A DNA stretch of 64,000 bases from Takakia lepidozioides (taxonomy: Eukaryota > Streptophyta > Takakiopsida > Takakiales > Takakiaceae). This document shows positions 11,266-20,980 of the stretch, piece by piece. Below the pieces are notes generated by a model. The model ran no database searches. It was given only the letters and a program-made list of their open reading frames with translations, and was not told the origin of the DNA. How positions within the stretch are numbered: the stretch's first letter is position 1; every line of letters starts with the position of its first letter. The position numbers were made by a program, and so were the translations under genes. The stretch lies in contig CM060734.1 in NCBI GenBank assembly GCA_030704615.1, positions 36,038,042 to 36,102,041 of the forward strand, given 5' to 3'.

Positions 11266-11775
11266 CTAGTTGCAAAAATTGCGGTTGATGTGGTTGGAGT
11301 AGTCAAGCGTTCCAGCACCTTCCCATCCCATCCAGTCCTCCCAGTCCTCCCAAGAATTGTCTCCAACTCCCATGAAGCTCTCACCCTCGACTTCCCGGAA
11401 TTCCCATTGTGCTTCCCCATTAAGAATATCCTCATAAGCTCTATGAATTTGTTGAAACTTCGTCTCGCAGTCCTTGTCCCTGCACACATCCGGGTGAAAT
11501 TTAAGGGCGAGGAGGCGATATGCTTTCTTGATCTCTGTCTTAGATGCACTTGGACCTACTCCCAAAGTTTTATAACAATCTTCGGTCACAACTCCGTTCG
11601 CAGACTCTCTCGCTGCCAAACCACGGCGATAACTTACACCGCTCTCTTGTCCCCAACTTACCCCAGCAAAATGGCTTGGAGTGGAATTGGAAAGTGTTTC
11701 TCTTCGGAATGAGCTCATGCTTAGTCGTTGTACGGTACTCACGCTACTTCCAACCATCGAACACGCGTGAGCCAT
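11266..11775 (-). CDS. J8-like chloroplast J-protein, intronless
   Basis: A 169-residue frame starts at ATG 11775; an upstream in-frame GTG is ignored. The first 65 residues are Ser/Arg-rich without acidic clusters and look like a plastid transit peptide. A J domain spans about residues 67-119 (CYKTLGVGPSASKTEIKKAY), with the invariant HPD at 94-96, which stimulates Hsp70 ATPase. The acidic Trp-rich tail (SWEDWEDWMGWEGAGTLDYS) matches the C-terminal signature of plant chaperone protein dnaJ 8, a small stromal J-protein. It is uninterrupted, whereas the paralogue at 43914-45550 has introns exactly at LALK|YHPD and KAYE|V; the matching positions here are LALK-FHPD and RAYE-DIL. That suggests a retrocopy with an intact frame. 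No poly(A) remnant is visible downstream, so it would be old. Expression is unproven. Confidence 0.88.
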   Translation of the reverse strand: MAHACSMVGSSVSTVQRLSMSSFRRETLSNSTPSHFAGVSWGQESGVSYRRGLAARESANGVVTEDCYKTLGVGPSASKTEIKKAYRLLALKFHPDVCRDKDCETKFQQIHRAYEDILNGEAQWEFREVEGESFMGVGDNSWEDWEDWMGWEGAGTLDYSNHINRNFCN

Positions 11776-12433
11776 AATTCTTCGCACTGATCTGTTCCAA
11801 CTCCTGCTTTCCTGATCTCACCCAACCCAACTACCTGTACCCTTTCTATCAACGAAATTCTCCAAGTCTCTCCTCGAATCTACAAAGAACTCTACAACGT
11901 GTGATCTGTGAAGAGAGATCTACACTGGGACTCGGAAAACAACAAAGATTGGACGTAGAAACACAGAAACGAGCACAGCTTCGAGTGAGGAAGGAGCCGA
12001 GGATTTGTGCCCTTTTATGGCATGCGACTGAGCAGTTCGCTGCATCCTAAGCGGCAGCTGGATGTGGTGGGCCCCGGCAGCGGCTGCAGCCTGGGCGGGC
12101 CCTGCTTCCAAGGGGGTAACTTAGCCCCCGCTGGTGGGAACATGTGCACGGAATTCTACCCCCTGGGCGGCTAAGAGTTTCTTTTTAAAAACATTTAAAA
12201 AAAAAACAAGGAGCGACAACTCACAATTCAGGCAGAAATCAAGTTTTGTTTTAAAAATCGAAAATCAAGTTGAGATTTAACAGCAAGTCTATACGTCTAT
12301 ACAGTAATTAATTAATCAAAAAACTCTTGACGATAGAAATTCGTAGAATAACACGTGTCGACTAAGGACTAACTATAGGACAAAATATTATATTTATTTA
12401 TGATAAGACTACTACGTCAATGGCTGTGTATGT
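11776..12433. other. 5' flank of J-protein gene and intergenic DNA
   Basis: This stretch holds the presumed promoter and leader of the minus-strand J-protein gene (11776 to about 12000), a GC-richer patch around 12000-12170, and AT-rich DNA with short A runs near 12180-12430. No TATA box or other site was clear enough to report. Confidence 0.35.
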
Positions 12434-14135
12434 CTATATACATATAAAATACAAGGTAACTACAAGCTTATCCAAAACTTGCTGGCAAGAATCAAATAAA
12501 ACACCCAGTTTCTAGTCGGTCGCCACGGTCTTCGGCCATCTTGATCAGAACATTTGCCGTCCAATTCATAATTCCAACGGCTCGATATGACCACTGTTGG
12601 ACTGGTATTGTATTTTGAACACACCAGGCTGGTACTGGTTTATAGGCCTCCGGCCAATTGTGATACAGGGAGGTACTGGTATTGGCAAAAATCTGAGATT
12701 TGGATACCATGGTGGTATCAATAACTGATTGGTGTGGTGTTTTACGGGTATCAATAGCAAGAGTTTTTAGAAATCGATACCAGGGTATTATCAATACTGG
12801 TGTGGTATCAAAAAAACTCATGATATGTTAAATATTGAAAGGCCCACTTCTCATATAAATGTGTACAAGCATGCAGCGTTTGTTTTTTGGCGAATTTTCG
12901 CCAAACAGCGACCTCAAAAAATAGAAAAAAATATTCCGCAGCAAACTCCATGTTTTTCATGGATGAAATCGCCAAATTTCTCCAAAAATAATAATAATAA
13001 TGGATGAATTCGAAAGGAGCCAGTATTAGGTTTATGAATTTGGTCCTCAAATGTGGAGATGACACCACTAACCCTCAATGGATTCCAAGCCTGAACATTC
13101 GTCGAGATTCCCGAGAATGGATTCAATGAGCTATGGCCATTATCATCTGTGGCCGTGCTTTGGCAAAAGTATGGAGTTATGCCAAAATAAGAGAAAGTGG
13201 GATTATGAAGTTGTTATGATTCATTTCTTTCTCTGCCCATTTGTAAAGATGAAATTGTGGACTAAAGGGCTTCCTCCCATGTTCTCCCCAAAAAAAAAAT
13301 AAAAAAATGGACGCTTGAATGCTATATACGAACTAGTAACTGTACACATACCTACTTAACCCCTAAGCGCCGGGAGCCATTTTGGTGGGGCAGCCCCAAA
13401 ATGGGACCCACTGTCATGGATCAGGCTATATCTGCCAGTGTTGATTCATCCACATATATGAACCTTATCAACTGACAGGTACCTACTACATCCAGCTACT
13501 GACAAAATTCGGGAAGAAATGACCGTTAGCGTTGGTACATTATAACAAATTTCCAGGGTGGATTTTTCAACTGCACACAAAAGTACAAGGAAAAATGCAC
13601 TTTGACCAAGGTGCTTTGCCCTCACAATGATTTTTCTCTGTTTACAGTGGCGGATGTCATCATCCATCACCATCCACTGCGACGGGCTCCGTGACCCGTC
13701 GCCCTGGAGAAAAGCATCCATGTCCATGCCCCTAAAGGTATTCCATAGATGGCCCACCAAATTGCCGAGGAGCCACAACGGCTTTGAGACGATCCCAGGT
13801 ACCCGGAATGGATGCATTCCATCCCGCACACAACACGTGTGGTGTTGTGGATAAGTCTGCCACTCTCGACTGAGTTAACCTAACCTAATGTTACCTTGCA
13901 TTTTCATCACACCCAATTAAATCCTTGCACAATACCCTGGTCATATCCGGCCGTTGGAAATTATGAATCGGACGGCAAATATTTTGGTCAAGAAAAATGT
14001 GGGTGGATGGCCGAAGACCCCGGCGACGGACTAGGAACTGGGTGTCTTGTTTGATTCTTTCCATCAATTTTGGATAAGCTTGTAGTTTGTATTAAGTTAC
14101 CTTGATATACAGTATGTATATACACATATAAAACC
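12434..14135. repeat. Pair of inverted repeat arms of about 160-190 bp
   Basis: The left arm (about 12434-12590) reads toward ttgccgtccaattcataatt and ends at cgatatgacc. The right arm (about 13943-14135) is its reverse complement at roughly 85 percent similarity, with landmarks ggtcatatccggccgttgga and tggataagcttgtagttt. The 1.35 kb between them holds a decayed hAT-like insert next to the left arm and otherwise unassigned DNA (12836-13942). This could be a fold-back element or two head-to-head copies of one dispersed repeat. No target duplication was found outside the arms. Confidence 0.7.
12591..12835. mobile_element. Decayed hAT-type MITE, ACTGGTAT-rich family
   Basis: The left end cactgttggactggtat differs by one base from the terminal repeat of the intact hAT MITE at 24721-25225. 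The interior has the same density of actggtat/ataccagt words. The right end is not preserved and no 8-bp duplication is visible. It adjoins the inner end of the left inverted-repeat arm. Confidence 0.5.
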
Positions 14136-14257
14136 ATTGAGGATGACATCACGGTGATAAACCATATTAAAACCGTAAAGAACTTTCAGCTTTTCCCCTC
14201 GAAGGAAACCGGTGAGCTTAACCCTATGAATCCACCGTCCAAGGCAGTGATCAGAAT

Positions 14258-14497
14258 CCTATAATCTACGCGCCAGGTTGGCCAATGCATTACAACAGTT
14301 CCATGTGCGTTCTTCACGCATGGTAAGCCTCTGAGTGGAGGGGAATACCTACACTCGCCCCGCCACGAGGCGGTTATCCTATGGTCTACGCGCTAGGCTG
14401 GCCAATGCATTACAAGAGTTCCATGTGTGTTCTTCATGCACAGTGAGCCTCCAAGTGGAGGGGATTACCTACACTTGCCCCACCACTCGGCTACCGC
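14258..14497. repeat. Two-copy tandem repeat, 120-bp period
   Basis: Unit 1 starts at 14258 (cctataatctacgcgccagg) and unit 2 at 14378 (cctatggtctacgcgctagg). Both contain ggccaatgcattacaa and gttccatgtg. Just beyond, gtggaggggattacc (about 14454) is mirrored by ggtaatctcctccac (about 14518), giving a possible hairpin before the SINE. Confidence 0.8.
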
Positions 14498-14550
14498 ATC
14501 GTGGTGGGGCTCATTTTGGTAATCTCCTCCACTTGGAGGATTACCCTACA

Positions 14551-14714
14551 TAATATAATAATATATGAGGCTTCCCGAAGCGTAAATTATGGTGTCTCTT
14601 GACTCCGAAGGGCTACTGGGACACCTTTGCGACACCAATCGGTGGATTGAACCCACAACCACTTCTGAGGTGGTATGTGCCCAATGGTATGTGCCCATTA
14701 CCACTAGGCTGTCC
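14551..14714 (-). mobile_element. tRNA-derived SINE with 10-bp target duplication
   Basis: This is a reverse-orientation copy of the SINE family. The TA-rich tail is at its left end (14551-14567) and the box B complement ggattgaacccac lies near 14645. A perfect target duplication, ttaccctaca, flanks it at 14541-14550 and 14715-14724. An internal short duplication (gtatgtgcccaatg / gtatgtgcccatta) is a private change of this copy. Confidence 0.9.
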
Positions 14715-15129
14715 TTACCCTACACATAAAACATGATATCACGGTCAGTGACATCACTAGAATAAAGCTTAATAGATTTTTTTTTTCCTCAATAACTTTA
14801 GTGGGTTGCTAGGTGGAACCATGCATGTAGACAGCCTGGTAGATCCCATGTTGGCTACAGGCAGGTTCCGAGCAAGGTTCTAGGCAGGTTCAGAGCAAGG
14901 TTCTGCAGTGTAAACCGACCTTGTGACACATGGCAATAGAATACATGCTAAAAATCAAAATTCTACTGCGTTGTGGAATAACAGGAACTTTGCGGGATTC
15001 CTAAGCGGAACCCATGACTCATGTCGGTGCTACTACATAGAGTGACACGGAATAAGTGACATCACGAGAGTGACACCGAATGGGTGTCACTAATCCAATT
15101 GGTATAACTCCCATTTGGTGATATGAAAT

Positions 15130-15476
15130 TAAAGGACGAGCTAACTTTTTCACTTTTGCAAAATAACAATATATACCTTGACTAAACTAGCTATATCTTC
15201 TCACCCCTATCCATCCACTTGGATGAACCTTACAACCTCATCCCTACAGACGACATGAACAACATCACAAAATTTGGGCAGGTTTGACCGTTGCAAATAG
15301 GAGATTATAACGAAAAAAAATGACAAAAATTCGAACCCAAATAAAACTTACATGACACAAAATGGTTTGACCATGGAAATTTTCCAATATCCATATTTCT
15401 CTTGGATGAATGGCCTCCAGATTCACAATTCGGGGCACATAGGTGGTGCTCCCTGAAAATTTCAGAGTGAAATCAC
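15130..15476 (-). repeat. Dispersed repeat family R1, copy 1
   Basis: This segment is the reverse complement of the repeat at 55934-57042 (minus its inserted MITE). Shared landmarks are ttgcaaaa, tccatccacttggatgaacct, atcacaaaatttgggcaggt and ccagattcacaattcgggg. A third fragment lies at about 29065-29125, with its other flank left of the SINE at 28890. Adjacent 15540-15590 (gcggctagtcgcgtaatggctccaccct) matches the reverse complement of 41365-41408, so the full repeat may be longer. No coding capacity was seen. Confidence 0.75.
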
Positions 15477-15699
15477 CTAGGATACATATTCACCTTGAAT
15501 CCTTCATAAAATCGGTGTAGACTCATATGGCATCGTAATGGAATATAACAAGCGGCTAGTCGCGTAATGGCTCCACCCTAAAAGTCAAAAGAAATCCTTA
15601 AAATATTATATTAAAATAAGGAGCCAAGCGCACCGCGGCACTCTTTGAAGAAAGACAATCACATATTCAAACTATATTTAAACATGTTCCGCATAAGAG

Positions 15700-15701
<2 letters not shown>

Positions 15702-15743
<42 letters not shown>

Positions 15744-15750
15744 TTATATA
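15702..15750. repeat. AT microsatellite
   Basis: An AT dinucleotide run is followed by short TTTATA repeats. It is simple sequence. Confidence 0.9.
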
Positions 15751-15929
15751 AAGTCGGGGACAGAGACCTTGACATAACTTTATTGATGTATAAAAAAACA
15801 AAAACAAATAAAGAATAAATGATGTATGAATTAAATATTGATGTATGATATCGCTGAAATACTGAAATATTTGCTGAAGATCCTGATTGAGATATTGAAA
15901 TACTAAAACTTTGATGTACTAAAATGTTG

Positions 15930-16012
15930 TTTGTCTCCTTGGTTTAAAGTCTGTAGAGCCTCTTTCACCGCGCACATAGCATCCTCACATGCTACAAGTG
16001 TTAGAAGAGGCA
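15930..16012 (-). pseudogene. Small fragment of PPR gene 5' region
   Basis: On the minus strand this contains KEALQTLNQGD, which matches the LTEALQTLNQGG segment of the PPR pseudogene at about 2690-2760. The surrounding sequence (to 16390) has no further PPR repeats. It is an isolated relic, close to the left end of retroelement 2. Confidence 0.6.
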
Positions 16013-16391
16013 TTCCCATCCCCCGGCCTTCCCAAGCAGAGGATAGACCACAGCTTGAATTTGAGCCTATGCTAACGAAATTTGGAATGAAGCCCTGAGC
16101 ACCATGTAGAAACCAAAGCGAAAAAATAACAATCACGGTGCTCACACAATCTGAACTTGCAAAGTAGCACAACCTCCCACAATTCCAAGGTCACAAAACT
16201 GTGGGATGCACATGTGCGGCACTTCCCCTCTATGCCCATACCCCAACACTCAAGCAACCTTTTGTTGATCAAGAAGAGGCACTACAAAAAGACCAGGCTC
16301 GCTTTCACACCCTTGACAAGTGAAAAACTAGGACTGGCCGCAAAAAGGTTACGAGCCCTTCGGGCATATCCCCAGGAGGATATATCATATT

Positions 16392-16816
16392 TGTCATGGT
16401 TTTAGTCATGGTTAACTAGAATTACCTACTTCTAATAACTAGGACATTTTGGATATTATACTACAGTTGCAAGCATCCATCTCCAGTGATCGACGTAAGC
16501 TCCTAGCGAAGATCGATATCATGGCTTTATATTTGTATTTTGTGTGTTGGGACTTCATTTGGTCTCACATGCCAAGTGAGGTGTCCAACCTCACTTGGGA
16601 CATGGGGATGGGCTTTCCCCTTGTGAGTGTTGAGGAGGGCTCATCTTCTTGTAGTTGAGCCTCCATGAGCCTCTCTCACCTCCATATTGAGAGGGAGTGT
16701 GTTGAGGGCTTTGTAGGGTGGATTCCCTTAGCAAGAGTGCCATTGGCTTGACTTAGTTTATGTGATTGAGTGGATTCATGAGTGGATTGTTTCCATTGTG
16801 TTCACTTTCATTATCA
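16392..16816 (+). repeat. Left terminal block B2 of retroelement 2
   Basis: This matches 25753-26119 over its whole length from TGTCATGG to CATTATCA. It carries about 60 bp of extra sequence near 16470-16530 and lacks a short segment after the ttgagcctcc region. At the right end the matching block is followed by TGTGG (A2'); here it is followed by ctacaaaaagatgacc, so no A block is present. That asymmetry is the basis of the split-repeat interpretation. Confidence 0.85.
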
Positions 16817-17990
16817 CTACAAAAAGATGACCTTATACTTGTAAATGCGGAGTATAAGGGTTAGTTTAGCACTCGTGTGTTGAAGAGCTTGGGAAGATAG
16901 CTCTTGTATTGCAAGGTGTTCTATATATTGCAAAGGAAAATCCTTGTGGTGTTAGGACTTTGAGAGATATTGCTTTGCCCTACAGAGGTGGAGATCTCAA
17001 AGATGGAGCTCTTGTAGATCACAAGCCTTGCAAGGAAAGGTTTTTGGTGAAGTTGCATGCACCAAGGAATTGAGAGCAAAGAGAATTTAGCTCTTGTATT
17101 ACAAAGCTTGCAAAGGTTACAAGGAAAGGTATTTGTGGTATTACACCAAGGGTATTACACCAAGGTGTTGGGGAGCTCATGAAGGAGCTTGTTTGCCACA
17201 AGATTTGAGAGGATTGCAAGAGGGAAGTCTTGTGTGTGTGGAAGCATGGATTCTAAGGATTGAGAATCATTTCTATGCATTATGGAGTCAATGGTGTATG
17301 CCATGGCTTGTGGAGAGCAACTAAATGATTGTTAGTACTCATTTCACTATCAATCTAGGGTTAAGCAAGCTCAAGTGTGGATGTTGTGGAAGAGAAGCCA
17401 ATGAGCTACATAGGCCAGGGCTTGAAGACAATAAGGGCAAGCACTTGGAGAGCATTAGGAAGCTCAAGAGGTTTGAAGGGGAGCACGGGAAGAAGTCTTC
17501 CAATCATGGTGGTGTAGAGCCAAGCTTAGGGCATTGGAAGGGCTTGGAGAACAACTTGTGGAAAGTCCTTGAAGAGATATCATCATTCAAGCATGCTTCT
17601 CAAGTGTGGCTTCCAATTTCAAGCTTGAGGAGAGCTAGAAGGTGAAGGGAGCAAGTTGATTCCCTTGTGTATGAGGTGATGCATGTGTGGAGCATGCTTT
17701 TGGCTTGAGCTTTGCAATTTCAAGCTTGAGAGGAGTGGCTCTTGAGCTAGCAATTGAATGGAGCTTGAATGATCAAGGCTTGAGAGGAGACAAGGCTTGG
17801 AGGCTTGCCAAAGGAGTGACATAGGAAGAGTCCTTGGAGGACTGTTTGGGGTCCTTGGAGGACCATTTGGAGTTCTTTGGAGGACTGTTTGGGGTTCTTG
17901 CAGGCCAAAATTTGGCGAGCTTGAGGAGTCTTTGGCGACTTCTGTGAGGGACTATTTGGGGTCATCGAGGGCTAAGTTTGGGTAGGCTTT
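16817..17990 (+). other. 5' internal region of retroelement 2, repeat-rich, no gag recognised
   Basis: This region contains many short imperfect repeats, such as ttgcaaggaaagg and gagctcttgtattac words at 16880-17160 and tandem ttggaggactgtttggggt units at about 17835-17905. One frame, 17325-17645 (106 codons), contains a CGCCGREA cysteine motif but no capsid or zinc-knuckle pattern. In a Ty3-type element gag should lie here; either it has decayed beyond recognition or this stretch is foreign. Confidence 0.5.
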
Positions 17991-17999
17991 TTTGGGGCT

Positions 18000-18870
18000 T
18001 TGGTGTACTGTGCACGAGGGATTACATACCATGAGCTCTTCATTCGATTGTTGTCAGATCATCCTACAGATGGCTCTATTATGAGAACTAAAGCCATTGT
18101 TACGGACGCAATGTCTTATGATGTGCTTGTTGGTGGGGCTGTGTTATACCCGATGGGCTTTACTTTGGACTTTTGGGAGGAAACGACATCCTACAGGCCA
18201 GAATGACAGTCAGGGGATGGTCGACGTGCACTGCTCCCAGTGCGGTTTATTGGGAATGTAGCGGTGGATCATAGGAACATGATGCCCACAGTGGCTGCAT
18301 TCTCAGGGGTGGTGGCTTGGGGTGGTGAGCTCTTGGAGTGCAATAGCCATGCAAATGATAGGCCACCACATACTAGATGCAGCAGCGGTGGGATCACGCA
18401 CACATCAACCTCGATTGTGGTGGACTAATCTTGCACCACCAGAGCTGCTCAAAAGAGCATACAATTCCATTCAACGGCCACCCAATCTCACGGTTGAGGG
18501 CATTTTGGACCAAGGGAGGCAACCACAGAGGGTGCGACATGATGACCGTCCACCTCTTGCAGTGGTCAATCGAGTGGGGCAGCCACGTGCGGCCTTGCCT
18601 ACGCTTATGAGCTTTCTCTCGTCTCATGCTTTTTGAGACAATGGTCCTGGGTTGATTTGGGACAGTGTGCTACAGCAATTGGTGGAGCCCAATGCAGATG
18701 AGCAAGAGCGGGCAATGGGATTTGTCATGGGCACTATAGCTGTGTCATCTCTGTCAGAGGCATCACGCCAATATGTGTTGGATCAAGCAATGGATCTAAA
18801 TTGCTTGACATAGATCATTAGCTTGTGCATGGCTGAGCAACGGAGGTTACAGACAGTGGTGGCTATTTCT
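18000..18870 (+). pseudogene. Ty3-type protease end and pol linker of retroelement 2, left part
   Basis: The frame at 18000-18206 carries the C-terminal part of a retropepsin-like region, with TDAMSYDVLVGGAVLYPMGF resembling the protease/pol linker of plant Ty3-type elements. Several frames are needed to follow it through 18240-18870. The final codons (VVAISVL) run straight into 21805 (SFGIASSLPTGTVEAM) once element 1 and one copy of its duplication are removed, proving continuity across the insertion. Confidence 0.7.
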
Positions 18871-19160
18871 GTACTCTATCAAGTTATTTCACCACTAGTG
18901 TGAAAGTAACAAAGAAATAGCTAGCTTTTACATATTGACATTTGGGATTGCCTAAGTATCAATCCAGGGGTCAAGGCAGATTTAGGCCCTGGAGTGGTTA
19001 TCTTCACGGCAAGCGCATGAAGCTCATCTTTTTCGAGTTGAGCCTCACCGCGCCTAGCTATGGCGTCATAGTGTGGATTCCCCATGGCGTGGGGTCCACT
19101 TGGCTTGACTTGTATTTGAGTGATGAGGTTATATATGCATGAGTTTATGCTTCAACTTTG

Positions 19161-19870
19161 TGAGCCCCCGGGGCCGGCGCCGAATTTGCGACACCCGACC
19201 GTCGCCTAGCAGTCGCATGGGCGTCGCCAAAAGACGCGCAAAAATGCGACGTATGGGGGTCGCAAGCCCCCGCCGCAACTCCCGCGACTACCGGACGTCG
19301 CTTTTGGGGCCGTCCGCACCGATGGCAGGGGCCTCCTTCGAGCGACGTCTCGCCGTCGGGGCCCTCCAGCCGACGGCGTTGGTGGGGGCGACGTCGCATT
19401 TTTTTTTTTTTTTCTAACCTGCCCGGGAGTCCCATCCTAAAACCCAAAAACACGTGGCGTAAGCCAGGTGGTACGCCAAGCGACGCCAATGTGTCGCTGA
19501 AAGCGACTATTGGGCGTGGCAAAAAAAAACCAGCAGGAAGAGGAGTCGGGCTCCGCCACGCCCGGGCGTGGGTTTTCACGATGCTCTGGCGTCGCTTTTT
19601 GATATTTAATCAAAAAAATAAAAGACGTGGCGCAGACAGGGTGGCGGGCTCCGCGACGCCAGGGCGTCGCGGCTTACGACCCCCGGACCCAAAAAACACG
19701 TTGCAGGGGGTGTCGGGCGTTGCCACCCGCAAATGGGGTATGCGACGCGGGACCGTCGCGGCTTGCAACCCCCGCCCAAAAAGCACATCGCCAATGGCGA
19801 CGTCTTGCAGTCACGAGGGCAGCCTGGGGGGGGGGGGGGGGGGGTTGGGGGTGATTTTTGTTTTTTGCCT
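19161..19870. repeat. GC-rich GCGACG-word block inside retroelement 1
   Basis: This block is dense in gcgacg/cgtcgc words with runs such as g(20) at about 19829-19848 and a T run at 19399-19413. It sits where gag, protease and reverse transcriptase should be, between left block B1 and the integrase. Its word composition resembles the arms of the CACTA element at 490-1721, but I see no CACTA-type ends. Open frames through it on both strands are composition artefacts of few AT-rich stop codons. Confidence 0.6.
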
Positions 19871-19906
19871 GGTTTTGTTTTTGGGGATGAGAGACCTAAT
19901 CCTTTA

Positions 19907-20757
19907 CCAATCATGAGATTGGGCTACAGGTGGAGTCTTGACTTCGCAGGACCGTTGACACTGACTATGCGCCACCGTAGATATATGTTGGTGATTGTGA
20001 AACACTTCTCCAAGTGGATTGAGTTGGTTCCATTGTCTGACAAGGCTAGTGATGGGGCTGCGTATGCATTCTTGGATCGTGTTCTTAGCCGATTCGGTGC
20101 TCCAGCTGAGGTACTCATGGACCAAGGGAGAGAGTTCTTGGGGGAGTTTCAGGCTTTGTGTGATAAAGCCTTGATTGACCACCGTACCACTTCTCGGGGT
20201 CGTCTTGAGGCCGATGGCTTGACAGAGAGAGTTGTTCAGACGGTGAAGAGGGGTTTGCGCAAGTATGGCTGCAGAAGGGACACCTAGGAGATTGGGATCT
20301 TCAGGTGCCTTGGTTAGCCATGGGCTACAGAGTCAGCAAGCAAGCATCACTTGCCTCCTTCTCACCATATTTCCTTCTTTTTGGCCGAGAGCCGGATTTG
20401 CCTGCAGCCATTCGTAGGGACACTGCTCAAGTCCTCAACCTTGACGATCCGGACATGTGGGTACGTGCATGTGATCAGTGGGCAAAGTTGTTCAAGAAAG
20501 TCATGCCCATGGCTTTTGAGAACCTTGCCATTACACAACACCGTGATACGTTGAGGTATGTTACTATACGTGGTGGAGGATATCGTCCTGGGGTTCGGAG
20601 GTTTAGCCCTGGTGACTATGTTTATTTGCAGCAGACTGCTCCTACGACCCTAGATATCACTGCAGGGCGTGTTATTCTGGGTTCGAGAGGTATAGCCCTC
20701 AGGAGTCCTGATCTTGGAGGGTCGGGATGGCATGACTTGGAAAGACCATGTGCGTAA
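19907..20757 (+). pseudogene. DDE integrase relic of retroelement 1
   Basis: The frame begins in YRWSLDFAGPLTLTMRHRRY (first catalytic Asp), continues to LMDQGREF (second Asp) and DGLTERVVQTVKRGLRKYG (catalytic Glu in TERV). A frameshift near 20287 moves the rest to the frame at 20305-20757, with SFSPYFLLFGREPDLP and a C-terminal stretch SPGDYVYLQQT. This is the Ty3-type rve integrase, which inserts cDNA and generates short target duplications; it is not a tyrosine recombinase. No chromodomain follows; a PHD finger does. Confidence 0.85.
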
Positions 20758-20827
20758 TTGTGCACCATGTCACCTTCCCAATGTCGATGGCAGAGTTGAC
20801 CCAAACTTGGTAGTGGTACCTGCAGGT

Positions 20828-20980
20828 TTGAGGTGCATGCTCTGTGGGTCTGCCAAAGGGGCAGCCACCGTGCTGGTGTATGATTGATGCTCAAGAGGTT
20901 GGGACATGGGATGCTTGACACCATTTCTTGATAAGGTTCCTGATGGAGATTGGTTGTGTCCACACTGCTTGGGATAGTGG
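20828..20980 (+). pseudogene. PHD finger downstream of the integrase, element 1 copy
   Basis: The frame reads LRCMLCG, then a spacer, CSRGWDMGCLTPFLDKVP and DGDWLCPHC. The spacing matches a C4HC3 PHD finger (a histone-tail reader fold), with the conserved Trp two residues before the last C-x2-C. One Cys is Tyr, the zinc-binding His is Asp and one codon is a stop, so this copy is dead. The element 2 copy keeps residues lost here, so the ancestor had a full finger. Confidence 0.75.

Noticed and set aside
19139-19916. Long frames of up to 144 codons on both strands
   Set aside because: They come from GC-rich DNA with few stop codons, overlap in several frames at once and show no domains.
20640-20760. 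Chromodomain after the integrase
   Set aside because: No chromodomain pattern was found after either integrase; a PHD-like cysteine pattern is there instead.
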